Below, piece after piece: positions 40,301 to 52,601 of a stretch of 64,000 nt of DNA (position 1 is its first letter; each line of letters begins with the position of its first letter). Source of the stretch: Motacilla alba alba (Eukaryota > Chordata > Aves > Passeriformes > Motacillidae); contig NC_052018.1 of the NCBI RefSeq assembly GCF_015832195.1, forward strand, positions 53,629,666 through 53,693,665, in the 5' to 3' direction. The position numbers and the translations under genes are program-made. A model generated the notes under the pieces. It made no database searches and was not told where the DNA came from. It saw only the letters and a program-made list of their open reading frames with translations.

Positions 40301-43300
40301 TCCAACGTTTTTGTTCAACGTCAGACTTTCCAGCACCCTTATTAGGAAAGAAAAATAATTTCAGGAGAAAATTAACATGTAACCTTCTCCTTATGCAAAC
40401 TTCATTTCTCCTCATTTTGCCTTTCCTCAACAAAATGTTCCCTTCTATCAGGCATTTCTTGACAGCTTTGTGTGTTCCAGACTCCTCATTTGCCACCTTG
40501 CTCCCCTCACTCCTTCCCAGAATACACTCAATTTGCACATGTGAAAACACGGCTTCCTGCAACTACAGCTCCACCTTCCTAAATTCTCTGTTTCTCATTT
40601 CCGAGTTGGCATGTCCAAAAGAATAATTTCACTACTCCATTTCCTTGGTTCATCTTTCAAAGCAAAAGAACCATCACCAAGCTGCATCCCTCAATAAAAC
40701 TAAGATTTATTTCCATCCTCATCTGACAAGCTTAGTGTCCTCTCTTCCAAAACTGAGTGCACTCAGCTTCCATAGCACAATTTTCTTTCAGGCCTTCTAT
40801 TTAGATGTTACCTGAAGTTTCTCTTGTTCCTGTAAGTACTGAAGCTTCACAGGAGCTTTACACTAAGCATAAGCCTCATTCTCTGCTTCCTCATTGCTGA
40901 CACCCTTGAACACTAAAATAGTTATAAACCAAAATTTATTTCTATACTTTTGAAATACAAAGCTAAAATGGTCAGGAAACTTCTGGTGAGGTAAGTAAAC
41001 ATTTTCCATCTAAGACCAGATTGAAAGACCAGTGCAGAAATAAAATAAATGGAACTGTGAGACTGGAAACACAAGCATCAAGGCAAGACAAGGCAACAAA
41101 GTCACCAAACTAATATTCAGTTGGCACAAATTCCAAACTCCAGCTAATTACTTTGTCACATCTGATGTAATGGGCATGTCTGGTGGTGCCCGCTGTTGTC
41201 ATGAAAATGAGTATCACCAAATAGGGAGGAAAATCCATGCACATAATGTCCCTAGATCACACTACAGGTAGTCCTAGATTTTACCTCACTTCCAAAACAT
41301 CTAGTAATACAAGAGACAATGCCCAAAGAATTTTGGAAATAAAATAGTCACAGATTTCATGAGTTATTTGTATTGTTTGCATTCTTCAGATTGTCTTCCA
41401 ATAATCTGTCTTTAACAAGTTTGGAAATTGGACTGTACTTTCTTTTGCTGCTGCTTCTCTAACACTTTCTCAGCTGATAGTACTTTTTAAGTTATTTTGC
41501 CCATTTCCATTTCATCCACATATATAAATTGCACTCACATACACATACAGGAAAATTGTACTCTTGCTTGATATGAACAGACCATATGTCTGTGAAGGCA
41601 AAACTTAACATGACAGAGAAATATGTAAAAACAATTTCATAAACAGGATTTCACTTTGCTTCCAAGTACCTCAGCCATGCATTTCAGACCCTTTCTTCTT
41701 CCAGTTTCAAGTCAGATATGCCAGCCATACCTCAGCCTGAGGTTTCAAGGCTTTCCAGTTACAACACCCAGCTCTTTGGATTCCAGAATGCTAAACAGAT
41801 CTAATCTCCCCACAGTGTTCATACAGTACCAACAATTATATTCGCTCAGTGGAGTGTGTCGGCCACGTTCAGGTAATCCCTGTCCTGTCACTAACCAAAG
41901 CTTGAGGTGTGCCAATTGCAGAAAGTTGATAAAGTCTCCATTACTGGAAACTAGATACCAGAATACACACTCACATAAAAAAACACGCTGTCTCCTCCAC
42001 TGCACTTTCTCCTCAGCTATCCTGGCTTAAAATGACAACCATCAAATTTGGTATTTAATTGCTCAGTTATACTTTGGCTAAGGATGCATAATAAATAACA
42101 CGAACAGTAACCAACTACTAATAAAATATTAAATAAGAAGCATTTGTTATATTTAAGAAAACTGGTGTGATTAGATCTTGTATCATGGTGGTGTAATGAC
42201 CCAGAGAGGTTTAGTTAATCATGTATCACCTAAAGCAGCATGACTATTACTTCTAGAAAGCAAGCTGAAACTGCAAACCTGAACAGTAGCTTTAACTCAA
42301 TGCCCATGTTTACTTAAGACCTCAACTCATGACATTTGAGCACAGAAGCTCTACCAAAATTTAATTATTTTAAAACAAACACCACACAAAACCTATCCTT
42401 TTAAACTTACTTCATAACATTTGCTAAAATTACTTTTGCACACCTTGCTTAGAGAACCATAAATATGATTCAGTAACTTTTATGGCCAGCTCCTTTATAG
42501 GCAGCAAAGATAAAACGTTTCACTAACTAACACACCAAAATACTACAAAATATTCAAAGATCACCTTTAATTTACCAGCATCTGCTGATAGCTACAATGA
42601 CTGATATCCCAGCGGATGGCTTCTCCTCTGTAATCAGAATAGGAAATAAACAGTGTACCTTGGCAAAGCAGACTTCCATTTTGATCAAGGTAAACAGTGA
42701 TAGGACAGGGCTAGTCAAAGCATTTCTGTCCCCCTCCCTCACAGTGATTACTGTTTAATAATGGCAGATACGACAAATTGAGTAATAGTCATTTTGTCCT
42801 TTGGCATATCTGGCTATCCTTGGCTTAAGCTTAGTCAATCCTGTGCACAGAACCAACGTCAAACATCACAGTCCTGACAGAAGTAAATGATGAATAAGGA
42901 CAATACAAACTAAAGAAAAAAAACCTGTGTGATCCATCTCTGTGCTGTAAACAGGTCTCTGGATGTGAAAAAATTCAAGGTATTTGTAGAACAATAAATT
43001 CAGTGGATGTCAGAATATCTAGGGAACTCAGGGGCTATTCGTCTTGTGCCTGAGAGATATGGAGAACAATCCCTTACTAACAGTCATGCTTTCTTTTCCT
43101 CCTTCCTCTTCATCTTATGCTATTTCTCTGTAAGGTATTGAATGCCTCAAATCTTGCATCCAGGATGGACTTCTGAGAACAAAATGCTTTCAATTTGAGC
43201 TAAGACATTTATTATGGACATGTTGGGGTATTAACACACACCTGCATGTGCACATAGGATTCTTACCTCTTACTGTCTCTAACTGCCACTCTCTCTAGCA

Positions 43301-45496
43301 ACATAAAAGATTTCAAGACACTGTAAGAGAGCTTCAATAAAAACTTCTGTTTGCTGTAGAAACTCCATGCACACACTATATAGAGTAGAAAAGGAAGTAT
43401 ACTATTACCATGGCAATTAACTTTGAGTATAAGGAAACAATAACAGATGGTTATAATATTCAAGCTGAATAATTTATTGTTTAGACATTTAGACATGTCT
43501 GATTTCAACCTAGAAAAAACTTTATATCTTGTATGCAAAGTAAACTTTTGATGAGCACCAGAAGACTGAGGCACACAATTATTAACAAAAAAAGTGATTA
43601 GGTTCCAGGGCTTTAAAGCACAATTCTGTGAATTACAAAACCCAGAAATTCAGCAGCATCTCTCACTATGCCTCAAATATTCTCCTGCTATTATTATGAG
43701 TTAAACAAATACAAAAATAGATAAGTTGAACATATTTTAAAAGACTACATTAGATAATTTTGAAAGAAATAACCAAACATATCCTTACCACAAACTTGTG
43801 ATAGTAGAATAGTCCTTAACTGAAACGGAAATATATATGACATACAAAAAGAACTACTTTTACATTATCAAACATTTTAATTTTCAAGGGGGGAAATCCA
43901 GAACTACCATTGAAGGGAATGTTTTGACACTGACACAGGCTGCTTATTTTCAGACAGTTATCTTCAGCAGACAAACCTCTGTGCGATTAAGTCACTACAG
44001 CACCTCATGATTCCACCAGCTTATTGAGCTCTAACATAAACCATTACATTAACTACCACACAAAAAACAGCTTGTTCATTCTGAAGATGCTCTTCCATGC
44101 ACATCCTCCATGCTCTTATACATCTATACATCAAAAACTGTAAATATTTACTATGTAGTCTCAGTTGTTAAATTTTTATTTCATTTCAAACTCTTTCTAC
44201 CCAATGAACAGTGGAGAAGCTAATCAAAGGATAAGACAGAAAGAAATAGTAAGGATTTGAGTTTGGTTGGTTTTATGCTTTTCCATTTAAAAAAAAATAT
44301 AGATAAAAATTGACACTGCAGCAAGTGTTCCTAAAATTGATGCAATGTGAAATTAGGCTCACAGCAGTTAGCTGAAATTAAGTTTTTTTAGTGCACATAG
44401 CCTGAGGAAAGCGAAAATAAGGAATGGAATATTACACCTATAGAAATTTTCATGTCCTCTCTAAAAATTAACCAATGAAGACTGTATTCCAATATTTACA
44501 TGTGAGTAAGACTGCTACTGAGATGTCAGACAAGAGTAGCTAGATGAACACATGTCACACTTCATACACAAACTTTTCTAGGTAAAAGTTGGGAAAGACA
44601 CTATTTTAATAGCCCAGTTAATAACAAGGGCTACCTTGACAGGTCAATACAAATAATTTTATACTTAAACTGAATTACATGAAAGTAATTACTAAGATTT
44701 CTTCTAAAATTTAAATAAAATCTAACACACTTTAAAATTAACATTTTTATACTGAATTGACACCATTCTTAATTGGTTGTATCTTTTGACTTTTTGATCA
44801 GTAAGACTAAAGAAGGAAAAAGATCCCAAACCAACCCAAACCTTCCCACTAGGCCACTGATGAATAGATTTGACAAAAAAATTAGGTCAAGCCAAAATGC
44901 TTTTCACTGACAAACCAAAGGATAGCATCCCTTTTCACAGATTATTAGCCAAACCAGTTGTAGGAAGTCACTTAATGAAAAAGACCATAAAATTGGAATG
45001 AAATGAAAAATTCCATAAAAAAAAGAAATGTAGCCACTGTATTCACAATAATGCCTTCATTTGTAAGTTTGATCAGTTTATCAAGTCAGAGTACACATAA
45101 AAAAAGATGTGCCATTTTTCTTTTTCAGGAAAATATTATTTCCCAAACCATCATTTTCTTTTTTTTTCCCCCTCCAGTCTCTCTGACCATCTCCTCTTCT
45201 ACCGTTCCTTGCCCTTTCTGCAAAGGATAAAAGGATTTTGCTATCCTCCAGAAGGAGTTTCAAGGGTAGTAATTTGATTCCTTTCATTTAAAGTGCTCCA
45301 CTTCATTCATGAAAAGCCATGAAGATTCTATTCAAGGGTATTAATGTATTTTTCAAGCAGATACCTGAAAGCTTCCTACATAAACAATATATTCATTTAT
45401 GAGGTAGTATAGTAAAATAAAGTCAGAAGTTGAAAGTGTCCCGCAGCATAAGTCTGGAACAGAAGTTTAAATTACTTAAAGCAAAAATAAATTAAT

Positions 45497-45566
45497 AGAA
45501 TCATAGAATCATTTAGGATTGAAAAGACCTTGAGATCATTTATTCCAACCATTCTTTATTCACATG
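45497..45566 (-). mobile_element. CR1 3' tail, minus orientation
   Basis: The plus strand reads AGAATCATAGAATCATTTAG, then GATTGAAAAGACCTTGAGAT, then CATTTATTCCAACCATTC. This is the reverse complement of the bird CR1 3' terminus, with the repeated AGAATCAT being the terminal short repeats. It is 5'-truncated to under 100 bases. It lies in the same sense as PTPRK. Confidence 0.8.
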
Positions 45567-47700
45567 CTTATCTGAAAATACCTGTTAATGTCCTTTTAAT
45601 TCACTTATGCAGGAGCCTGTGTATAAAAGTTAAGCATATTAGCTAGAAAAGAAAAGCCTGAAATCTTGCTTCTGAACTACCATACACTATTTTCTCCCTG
45701 GGAGGTGTGAAAGTCTCTTAACTCATTTCAAAGTTGTCCCTGCCAGCCAAGCATATGCTTACTTTGATCCAACCAGCAAGACCAATTTACCTGAAAGCCA
45801 CTTTTCAAAAACACATGTAGCTAAATACTCCACTGAAACAAAGTCTTTGGTGTTTACTAGGGCAAATTTGACCAATTTACAAACTGACTTCAGCAAATCC
45901 AGCAATTACATACTTCTCTAAGAACAAAGCACTAAATTAACTGCTAAAAGACCAAATAAAATATATGTGAAACAAAAAGCTGTGTTCACACAGTGTTTCT
46001 GAACAGCAGGCAAGCATTTCTTGGCCATTTCCCTGAGCTGCTAATAGAAGCTTCTTGCTGAGCATAAAAATCTTGTCCAACTACAGCAAACTCTCAAAGG
46101 ATTTGAAACCATGTTTTCTCCTTCTCTTACACTGCCTGTTGTGTGTCACCTGTTGACATGACACAAAAATGGCCAGGTTCTCCCCTTCCTCCTCAGTGTT
46201 CCACAGTCACTTATCTACTTACCCATTTACAAGTCAAACCTTAGGATCCTTTGCTCATGTCTGGGATAAATTTGCAACTATCACTGGTTTGTTTTCTAGT
46301 GCTACCTTCTGGAACTACACAGTTTTGTACATGTAGGGCTTTTCTACCTGTTCTGATTTTGCATCTGTTTTTCATGCCCATATACAACAAATGTGATAAT
46401 GCTTCTTAAGAGAGGTCTGAAATCTGACTGTGTCAGCAGGACAGGAAGCAGTTTGCCTGGCTAAGGTTTGAAAATGCAGCCCTGTACACTGCTGCTGATA
46501 GATGGGGCAGGACTTGCTAAAGGAACAGCTCTCCTGCTTTGCTAACAGACATAAAGAATGTACGTGATCTGTACTAGGAAACATCAATCTTATTGTATTC
46601 ATGGACCATGAAGCCTTACCAAGAGTACATAATTATTCTTGAAACAAAGGGTATTTTTGTCACAAATGAATTCAAAATGCCTGCATCTAAGAGAGCAATT
46701 ATTTTATCTGGTAACATTTACCTATAAGTGATCTATTTTATGGTGCTATAAATATACATATGAGTATTAATGACTACATTATCAGTTAAGTGACTGAGGT
46801 CTGTTCAGTTTTTTGTTTTGGTGTTTTCCAGAAATAGTAGTTCATAATCTGTCTGGAGTACCACTCACCTTGAATTATTTCCCCTTACCTAAGAAGGTTC
46901 AATGCATATGCTTTAACACATACGGAAAACAAACATATAAATGTTTATTTTACTGGCATATCAGACTTTTCACATTTCTGAAATTATTCTTTTGACTCAC
47001 TGTCATTTACATTACATATTTTCCCTTTGTAAATAAGCTGCTTGCTGCTATAAAAATGTGCTTGCTATGAATCAATAAAATATAAATCTATTTTATACAA
47101 ATCAAACACCCATCATATGTCAATGACTGCAAAGAGCACTGCCTAGCACTTATGTTTTCAGCCCACCCATGAAGATCACACACAGCTTATACTCTGCAAC
47201 CTCCTATGGTGATCAATTCAAACATATTTGTTGTAAACTTCTGCTTTTTAAGAGTCAGGAAGTGCTTTGCACTTGCCTTTTTTCCAAATTTTTTATTCCA
47301 TACATAGAGAGGGGTTTTGCCTTCATAATTTTCCTCCTGCCTATGCTTCAATCCATTGTGCCAGTGAGGAATGCATTCCTTTTTCCTCAAAAGCTCCAAG
47401 TCTTTTCTCTGCAACTAAGAGCAGCTGGTTTTGCCCAGGTGTCAAGAGTCGGCTCTTGATTTCACAGGACAAGTTCTGTTTGTGAAATATGTACCAGTGA
47501 TGTGCTCCATCCATAGAGTCAGGATGGTATGCAAAGTGCAGACAGGAAAATTAATGAAGCTAAATATACAAATGTTGGCATGAATGGTAACATCAGTGCT
47601 TAAATTCTCTTTTTTTACATTCAGTCAGACTTGTAACTATTGCCTCTTATCTTTTTGCTGCACATCCCTCAGAAGAATTCAGTTCTGTATTCTCTTGAAC

Positions 47701-47705
47701 ATCTT
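47701..47705. repeat. Target site duplication, left copy (ATCTT)
   Basis: ATCTT lies directly before the TG end of the 1,476-bp LTR. The same five bases follow its CA end at 49182-49186. This is the expected product of retroviral integration and fixes both element borders. Confidence 0.85.
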
Positions 47706-48495
47706 TGTCGTGGTTTGAGAGGAAGTGGGTTTTTGGGAGGTGGTAGTGGTCAAACCAATAGGTGCCCAGATGTGGATATTGGCACCTGGTTTGACCATTG
47801 AGGATATGGATCCGCCTCTGAGAACACAGGGGTTAAAAGCGAGAGCTCCCAGGAGATCGCTCTCTTGGTTCCGGTGGATGGAGGAGTCAGACCTCCCCTG
47901 CCCAGCTTCGGGCTGGGTGGGGGAGGGGAAAAGGCCACACGGCCGAGGGAGGTGGGCCGGAGCCATGGGCCGAGGACGGGAGGCGATGGTTCGGTTAAGA
48001 GTGAGTTCCCCGCATCATGGAAAGATGTGGGGTGGAAGAGATGGAAGGGTGGATTGGATAAAAGGGGGTGAAGAACTCAGAGAGGTGGCGGGCAGCCCCC
48101 CCCCCCCCCCTTCCCTCGGGAGAGAGCGGGAAAGAGAGAGGTGCCAGTGCTATCTTAAACTTGATAAGCACCGGCCTGGCCGAGGAAGAGAAGGGGGGGC
48201 CGACAATGGGAAGAATGCCCGGGAGTGTGGGAGTTTCGGAATGAGCAGAGACTGTGATTTTAACCCTTCTGCGGAAGGTGGAAACCTGGCAAATGCTGAT
48301 CCTCCGGGAGTCGAAGGAGGAGAGAGACGGATGAGAGGAAATATAAAGGGTGAGAGAGCGGTGCAAGTGAAGAACGACGGAGAGAAGCTGAGGAAATCCT
48401 AGGTGGAGGAGATGATAGAGTGGCTTTTGGCTGGACTTTTTCTTGTATAGCCATGAGCAGAATCTTTCCTGTAATACAGAGACTGCATTTTAGGG

Positions 48496-48687
48496 GGAGG
48501 CGGTGCCAAAGAAGTGATGGTGAGACCCCTCGGCCCCAGGGGGTGAAATACTGGGGGGGACTGGTGTCCCGAACAGGAGGAGGCGGTGCCAAGGAGTGAT
48601 GTGAGCGGAGACGACAGGTGATGAGTAATGGTGAGACCCCTCGGCCCCAGGGGGTGAAATATTGGGGGGCGGACTGGTGTCCCGAAA
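48496..48687 (+). repeat. Direct duplication inside the solo LTR
   Basis: Two near-identical blocks: A at about 48496-48573 and B at about 48578-48687. Both start with GGAGGCGGTGCCAA and share ATGGTGAGACCCCTCGGCCC, CAGGGGGTGAAATA and ACTGGTGTCCCGAA. B carries an extra segment of about 30 bases (around 48600-48627) between its first and second parts. The very high similarity means a recent event or one inherited from the parent element. Confidence 0.85.
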
Positions 48688-49047
48688 CGGTGAGAGACTG
48701 TCGTTCTCTTCTGGAACTGGGCATCCTTGAAAGGGAAACCCTAAAAGCAGCTCTGGTCCATGTGCAGTAGTGAGAGCACTGAACATGGAAGGAAGAAGTC
48801 ACGACGTGCAGTTGCTGAGTGACGGGGGATTGGCCTGTGGCACAAGGGGGGGCTCTTCTCTCCTCAATGAAATGAGAGGTGATTGTCGGAAGGGTGGAGA
48901 TGGACTGTGTTGATTATTTAAAGAGTGATGGACTGGGAAGAGATCTAAAGTTTTGTGTCATTCTGTGAGGAATTGAGTGGGGGGAGGAGAAATGTTTGAA
49001 AGGTTTCCATTCTGCTCTGTGTGTTAATTTTATTGTAGTTCTATGAT

Positions 49048-49053
49048 AATAAA
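49048..49053 (+). promoter_or_regulatory. LTR poly(A) signal AATAAA
   Basis: AATAAA within GATAATAAAGTTTTTTTCTG, about 130 bases before the LTR end. Its position and the downstream T/G-rich stretch fit an LTR R-region polyadenylation signal. It is on the strand opposite to PTPRK, so it should not cut PTPRK transcripts short. Confidence 0.75.
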
Positions 49054-49181
49054 GTTTTTTTCTGTCTTGTTCACAAGTGGAGGCCTGCTTTGCTCTGTCT
49101 CTGATCACATCTCACAGCAGACACCAGGAAAGATGGGTTTTCATGGGGGCACTGGCATTGGCCCAGCATCAAACCATGACA

Positions 49182-49186
49182 ATCTT
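49182..49186. repeat. Target site duplication, right copy (ATCTT)
   Basis: This is the second copy of ATCTT, directly after the terminal CA of the LTR at 49181. The two copies are identical, in keeping with a modest age. Confidence 0.85.
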
Positions 49187-51209
49187 CCAAGCAGTAGATT
49201 CAAGGTCAACACTAGGATCTTAGACAGTTTTATCTTTTTGGCTTGCAGCTTGCTTTTCCACATTCTTTTGAAAAATAGGTTGTATATCTATATGCTTATT
49301 CACATACACATGTAATTCATGAATGCCAGTCAGAGAAAGCAGAGGAAAGGATCAGAATGTGATTCTACCCACACAAAAAAAAAAGGAAACCTGTTATCCA
49401 GAGGTTTCTGATTATTAGGAGATCTCGAGCTCTAAAAAGTCTTTAATATCATGTGCCATTTTAAGCAGCAGTTCAGTGATTTCCATCTCCTAGCTAATTA
49501 GATGTATATTTCCTTAGCCAGAAAATGCTGTCAACAAGAGGACAATGAGGAAGATGATGGTAACTATACATTTTTTTCCTTTTCAGAAATGATTACTTAC
49601 AGGACACTAAATAATAAGAACTTGCATTTTTTTGTTTGCTCTTTTAGGATGAAAGATGGTTAAAATGGAAGACCAAAATCCACAGCCCTCAAGAAGACAT
49701 CTTCTTTAATGTACTAAAGAAAAACATCAGGAAGTAAGGGTGACACTAAGCAACATGAACACCATGTCATATCTGAAGAACCCTTTAGATTAGAACTTAT
49801 TCTAAAGTATATGGAAGCTGAATAGGTTGAGAGTAGACAACTTTGCCTTTCCTCTAAATGGCTTAAAGCCAAAAAAGTACACTAAACTACTGTAAATTGT
49901 ATCATTTTACTACCTATGGCATAGGTCTCTCTGGCCTCTGCAAGAATGCCAGAGGTTTATATAGGTATCCTATTAGGTTCTCTCCAAAGCAGAAGCTCCA
50001 AAACTCTTGTACTTTTTTACCTGACACAAAATATAATTTTTCCTGTCAAAATATGAGTTCCAAAATTAAATATAACTCTAAAATTGCTTTTATCACTTTG
50101 ACCAACTTTACAAATTTTCATAAACATATGAATCAATTGCTGTAAAGGTAACAAATATCATACAGACAGAAAAAACATGGATCAAATTGTTCTGCCTTGT
50201 ATAATACTACACCAAAAAATACTCACGAGAGTATTTACCTGACATACTTTAAATGGCAAGAATGTACCCTTTTCTCCACTTGTTGTCGAACACATGTATT
50301 GAAAGCACATATTCACCGTTTTCCCTGCTCTTGAAGGCTCTTTTCCTACCCTGAAAGTTTAGGGAGTGGTTTTTCCTTTGTAAGCTGCCTTTTTCTTTTA
50401 TTTGACCACAGTTTACCTAGCTGTATGGCAGGGACTGTTTCAGAACAGTCAAAAACTGATGCTATTAGAACTAATCCCAAAAAGCTTTCTGTGATATTAT
50501 TTCTGTATTGATTCTTGCAATTTTTAATGTTCTATTTTTCTTTATGATTACATTTTTGAGGAATGATATTCCACAATCCCTCCAACAGCTTTTTCCTCCT
50601 GGGAAGTTCCTTTGCCATCATCCATGATCAAGATTTGCAGGAGGAATTCAGTAGTAGTAGTTGGAATTTCTCCTCAAACACATAATTTATTCTGCAATAT
50701 TTTTATAATTAAATTTATTAGTCTCAGTCTTGTGAATATCCCTTTCTCATCCTTTTCAAAGGCAATTTAAGCTTTGACTATCCAAAACAATTTTGAACGA
50801 TCTGGAAAAAAATTACTTCTTACTTAACCATCAATTCTTTAATTCATTTGTGAGGATGCTGAAGTGCAGAACTTCCAGAAGATTTCTTTTTGAAATTCCA
50901 TTATTGGGTTTTCCCTCACCTTCCTGCTCTATGACCACAAATTTCACTCCTACCCATAATTTCTCTTTTTATAGGCAAACAAACTGCACATTGTCTTTTT
51001 TAAATATATATATCACAAGAAAATTTAGGCCTTGACTAAGCACCTTTACTCAAAACTTTTCTCATTGAATCTCAAAAAGTATCACCTGAATCATCCTCAC
51101 ACTTGTCCTCACATTACTCTTTCCCATCAACTCAGAGGTCTAAGAGGAACAATTTATTCACACGAAAGGGATGAAGATCTCTTATACTCAATTTTTATAC
51201 ATTTATTCA

Positions 51210-51820
51210 TGTGCTGGTTTTAGAGAGGATGAAGTTCACTTTCTCCATATGATGCTGCAATTTGGGTTTGACCAAAACAGTGCTGAAACCACAGGGATTT
51301 TTAAGTTGTTGCTGAGCAGTGCTTGCACAGCATCAAGACTTTCTTGCTGCCACGCTGCCCTACCAGCAAGGAGGCTGCAGAGGGGCAGCAGGTTTAGAGG
51401 GGCCATGACAGGATAGTTGGCCAGATACCCAACATACCCCATCCCATGTCATATTGAATTGTGCTCAGCAATAAAAGCTGGTGGAAATAAGGAGGAAGGG
51501 AAAGAACAGTGTGGGGAGGGGGGACAGGATGGAAGTAGGGGGAAGTGGTTTTATTTTTATTTCAGTCATTAATGCTTTAGGCCTGGTGTGTTACTGTTTT
51601 ACATTCTCACTCCCTTTTTTATTACTGTCATTAGGATATGGCTTGCACTGTTTAGAAGATCATCTCTTCCTTGCAATAATCACCATCGCTCTTGTCTTAA
51701 ATCACAACAGCTTTTGGGTTCAGTGGTGTTGGGATATTCTTGGCCCCCTTACGCTTATCCTCCCAAACCCCTCTTACACAGGAGGGTAGGTCCATGTTAG
51801 CTGAAATTGCTTTGACCTTT
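51210..51820 (+). mobile_element. Older solo LTR, ERVL-like
   Basis: Seen: it starts TGTGCTGGTTTTAGAGAGGA. It keeps a series of phrases I know from a widespread avian LTR family, including AACAGTGCTGAAACCACAGG, GTTGCTGAGCAGTGCTTGCA and TGCTCAGCAATAAAAGCTGG. The last is followed by a purine-rich AAATAAGGAGGAAGGG stretch and, near 51750-51785, a C-rich stretch. It is plus-oriented (antisense to PTPRK) and has no internal retroviral sequence. It is clearly more diverged than the LTR at 47.7 kb: the terminal CA and the target duplication cannot be placed. The 3' border is an estimate from the order of the decayed segments. Confidence 0.72.
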
Positions 51821-52530
51821 CAGCTGTTCCTCCTGCAACTTTTTTGTATTGCCATAGAAATGTATGTACTTTTTGTTTTGTCATAGAAAAATCTCACTCC
51901 TGTCAAACTGCTCCTATGGAATGTAACAGGATCACTTCTATGAAATAGCTATCAAAAAAGAAATAATAATTCAATTTTTTTTAAGGCTAGACAGAGGTTT
52001 AGGTATGTTTCCTAACTAGTTACCTAGACAAATAGCCATTCATAGAAGTGAAACATTACTCTCCACATTGCATCTTAACATTTACCTCACCAAAACCATA
52101 TTACTGGCTTAGTATATCCCACTAAGAGCAACCACCCCAGTAAGGCTGGGAGCATAATTCTAGGATAACAGTTGTAGGCTAACACTCATAGCATAACTCT
52201 TCACAGTATTCCACTTTTTCACAGGGTTTTTCCAAAGAATGACATTTTTCATTTTTTTTATGGGGCTGACTCAATTTTGAACAGGCTTCTTAAATGAGCT
52301 ATCTGCTTAGGAGCAAAAGATTCTAAAACCTCCATAATGCAGAGAGAATTGTAGATTATTTCCTAAAGAATTTAATTTTTTTCTTCTGCATATCTTACCC
52401 TTTATTAGAGGAAATAAAAAGTAGTAATGAACCTACATATTCAGCAGAATAGAAGATTCCAAGCTTGTCAGAAGACTCAGGGGGAAAAAAACCACCTAAT
52501 TTAAAGTCACACTAACTTTTAAAAAAATAT

Positions 52531-52601
52531 CCAATTAAGTGTACTTTGTTCTCATTTTAACAATAAAAAAAAAACCCAATTAAGTATACTTTATCTTCAT
52601 T
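52531..52601 (+). repeat. Diverged short direct duplication
   Basis: CCAATTAAGTGTACTTTGTT followed by CTCATTTT (52531-52558) resembles CCAATTAAGTATACTTTATC followed by TTCATT (52576-52601). Both copies are flanked by A runs. A small local duplication that has begun to diverge. Confidence 0.75.

Larger units (their letters stand above)
47706..49181 (+). mobile_element. Solo LTR of an endogenous retrovirus, 1,476 bp
   Basis: Seen: the element opens TGTCGTGGTTTGA and closes TCAAACCATGACA. These ends are inverted copies of each other at 12 of 13 positions; the one difference is a CpG-to-TpG-type change. It is flanked on both sides by ATCTT (47701-47705 and 49182-49186), a 5-bp target site duplication. 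A poly(A) signal AATAAA lies at 49048-49053 followed by a T/G-rich stretch, giving plus orientation (antisense to PTPRK). The inside is GC- and CpG-rich, unlike the surrounding intron, which suggests a fairly young insertion. It contains a C15 run at 48096-48110 and an internal duplication at 48496-48687. No gag, pol or env sequence is present, so I read it as a single LTR left by LTR-LTR recombination. I associate its end sequences with passerine LTRs. A 5-bp duplication is usual for ERVL-type elements but does not fix the class. Confidence 0.9.

Noticed and set aside
47725..48402. 225-codon plus-strand open frame, the longest in the window
   Set aside because: It lies wholly within the GC-rich solo LTR, crosses the C15 homopolymer, and has a Gly/Arg/Glu-rich composition from purine-rich DNA with no domain. 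The absence of stops follows from low AT content. I do not call it a gene.
48260..48802. 180-codon minus-strand open frame with repeated Pro/Gly-type segments
   Set aside because: This is the reverse of the duplicated LTR module. The protein-level repeat is only the DNA duplication, with no recognisable family.
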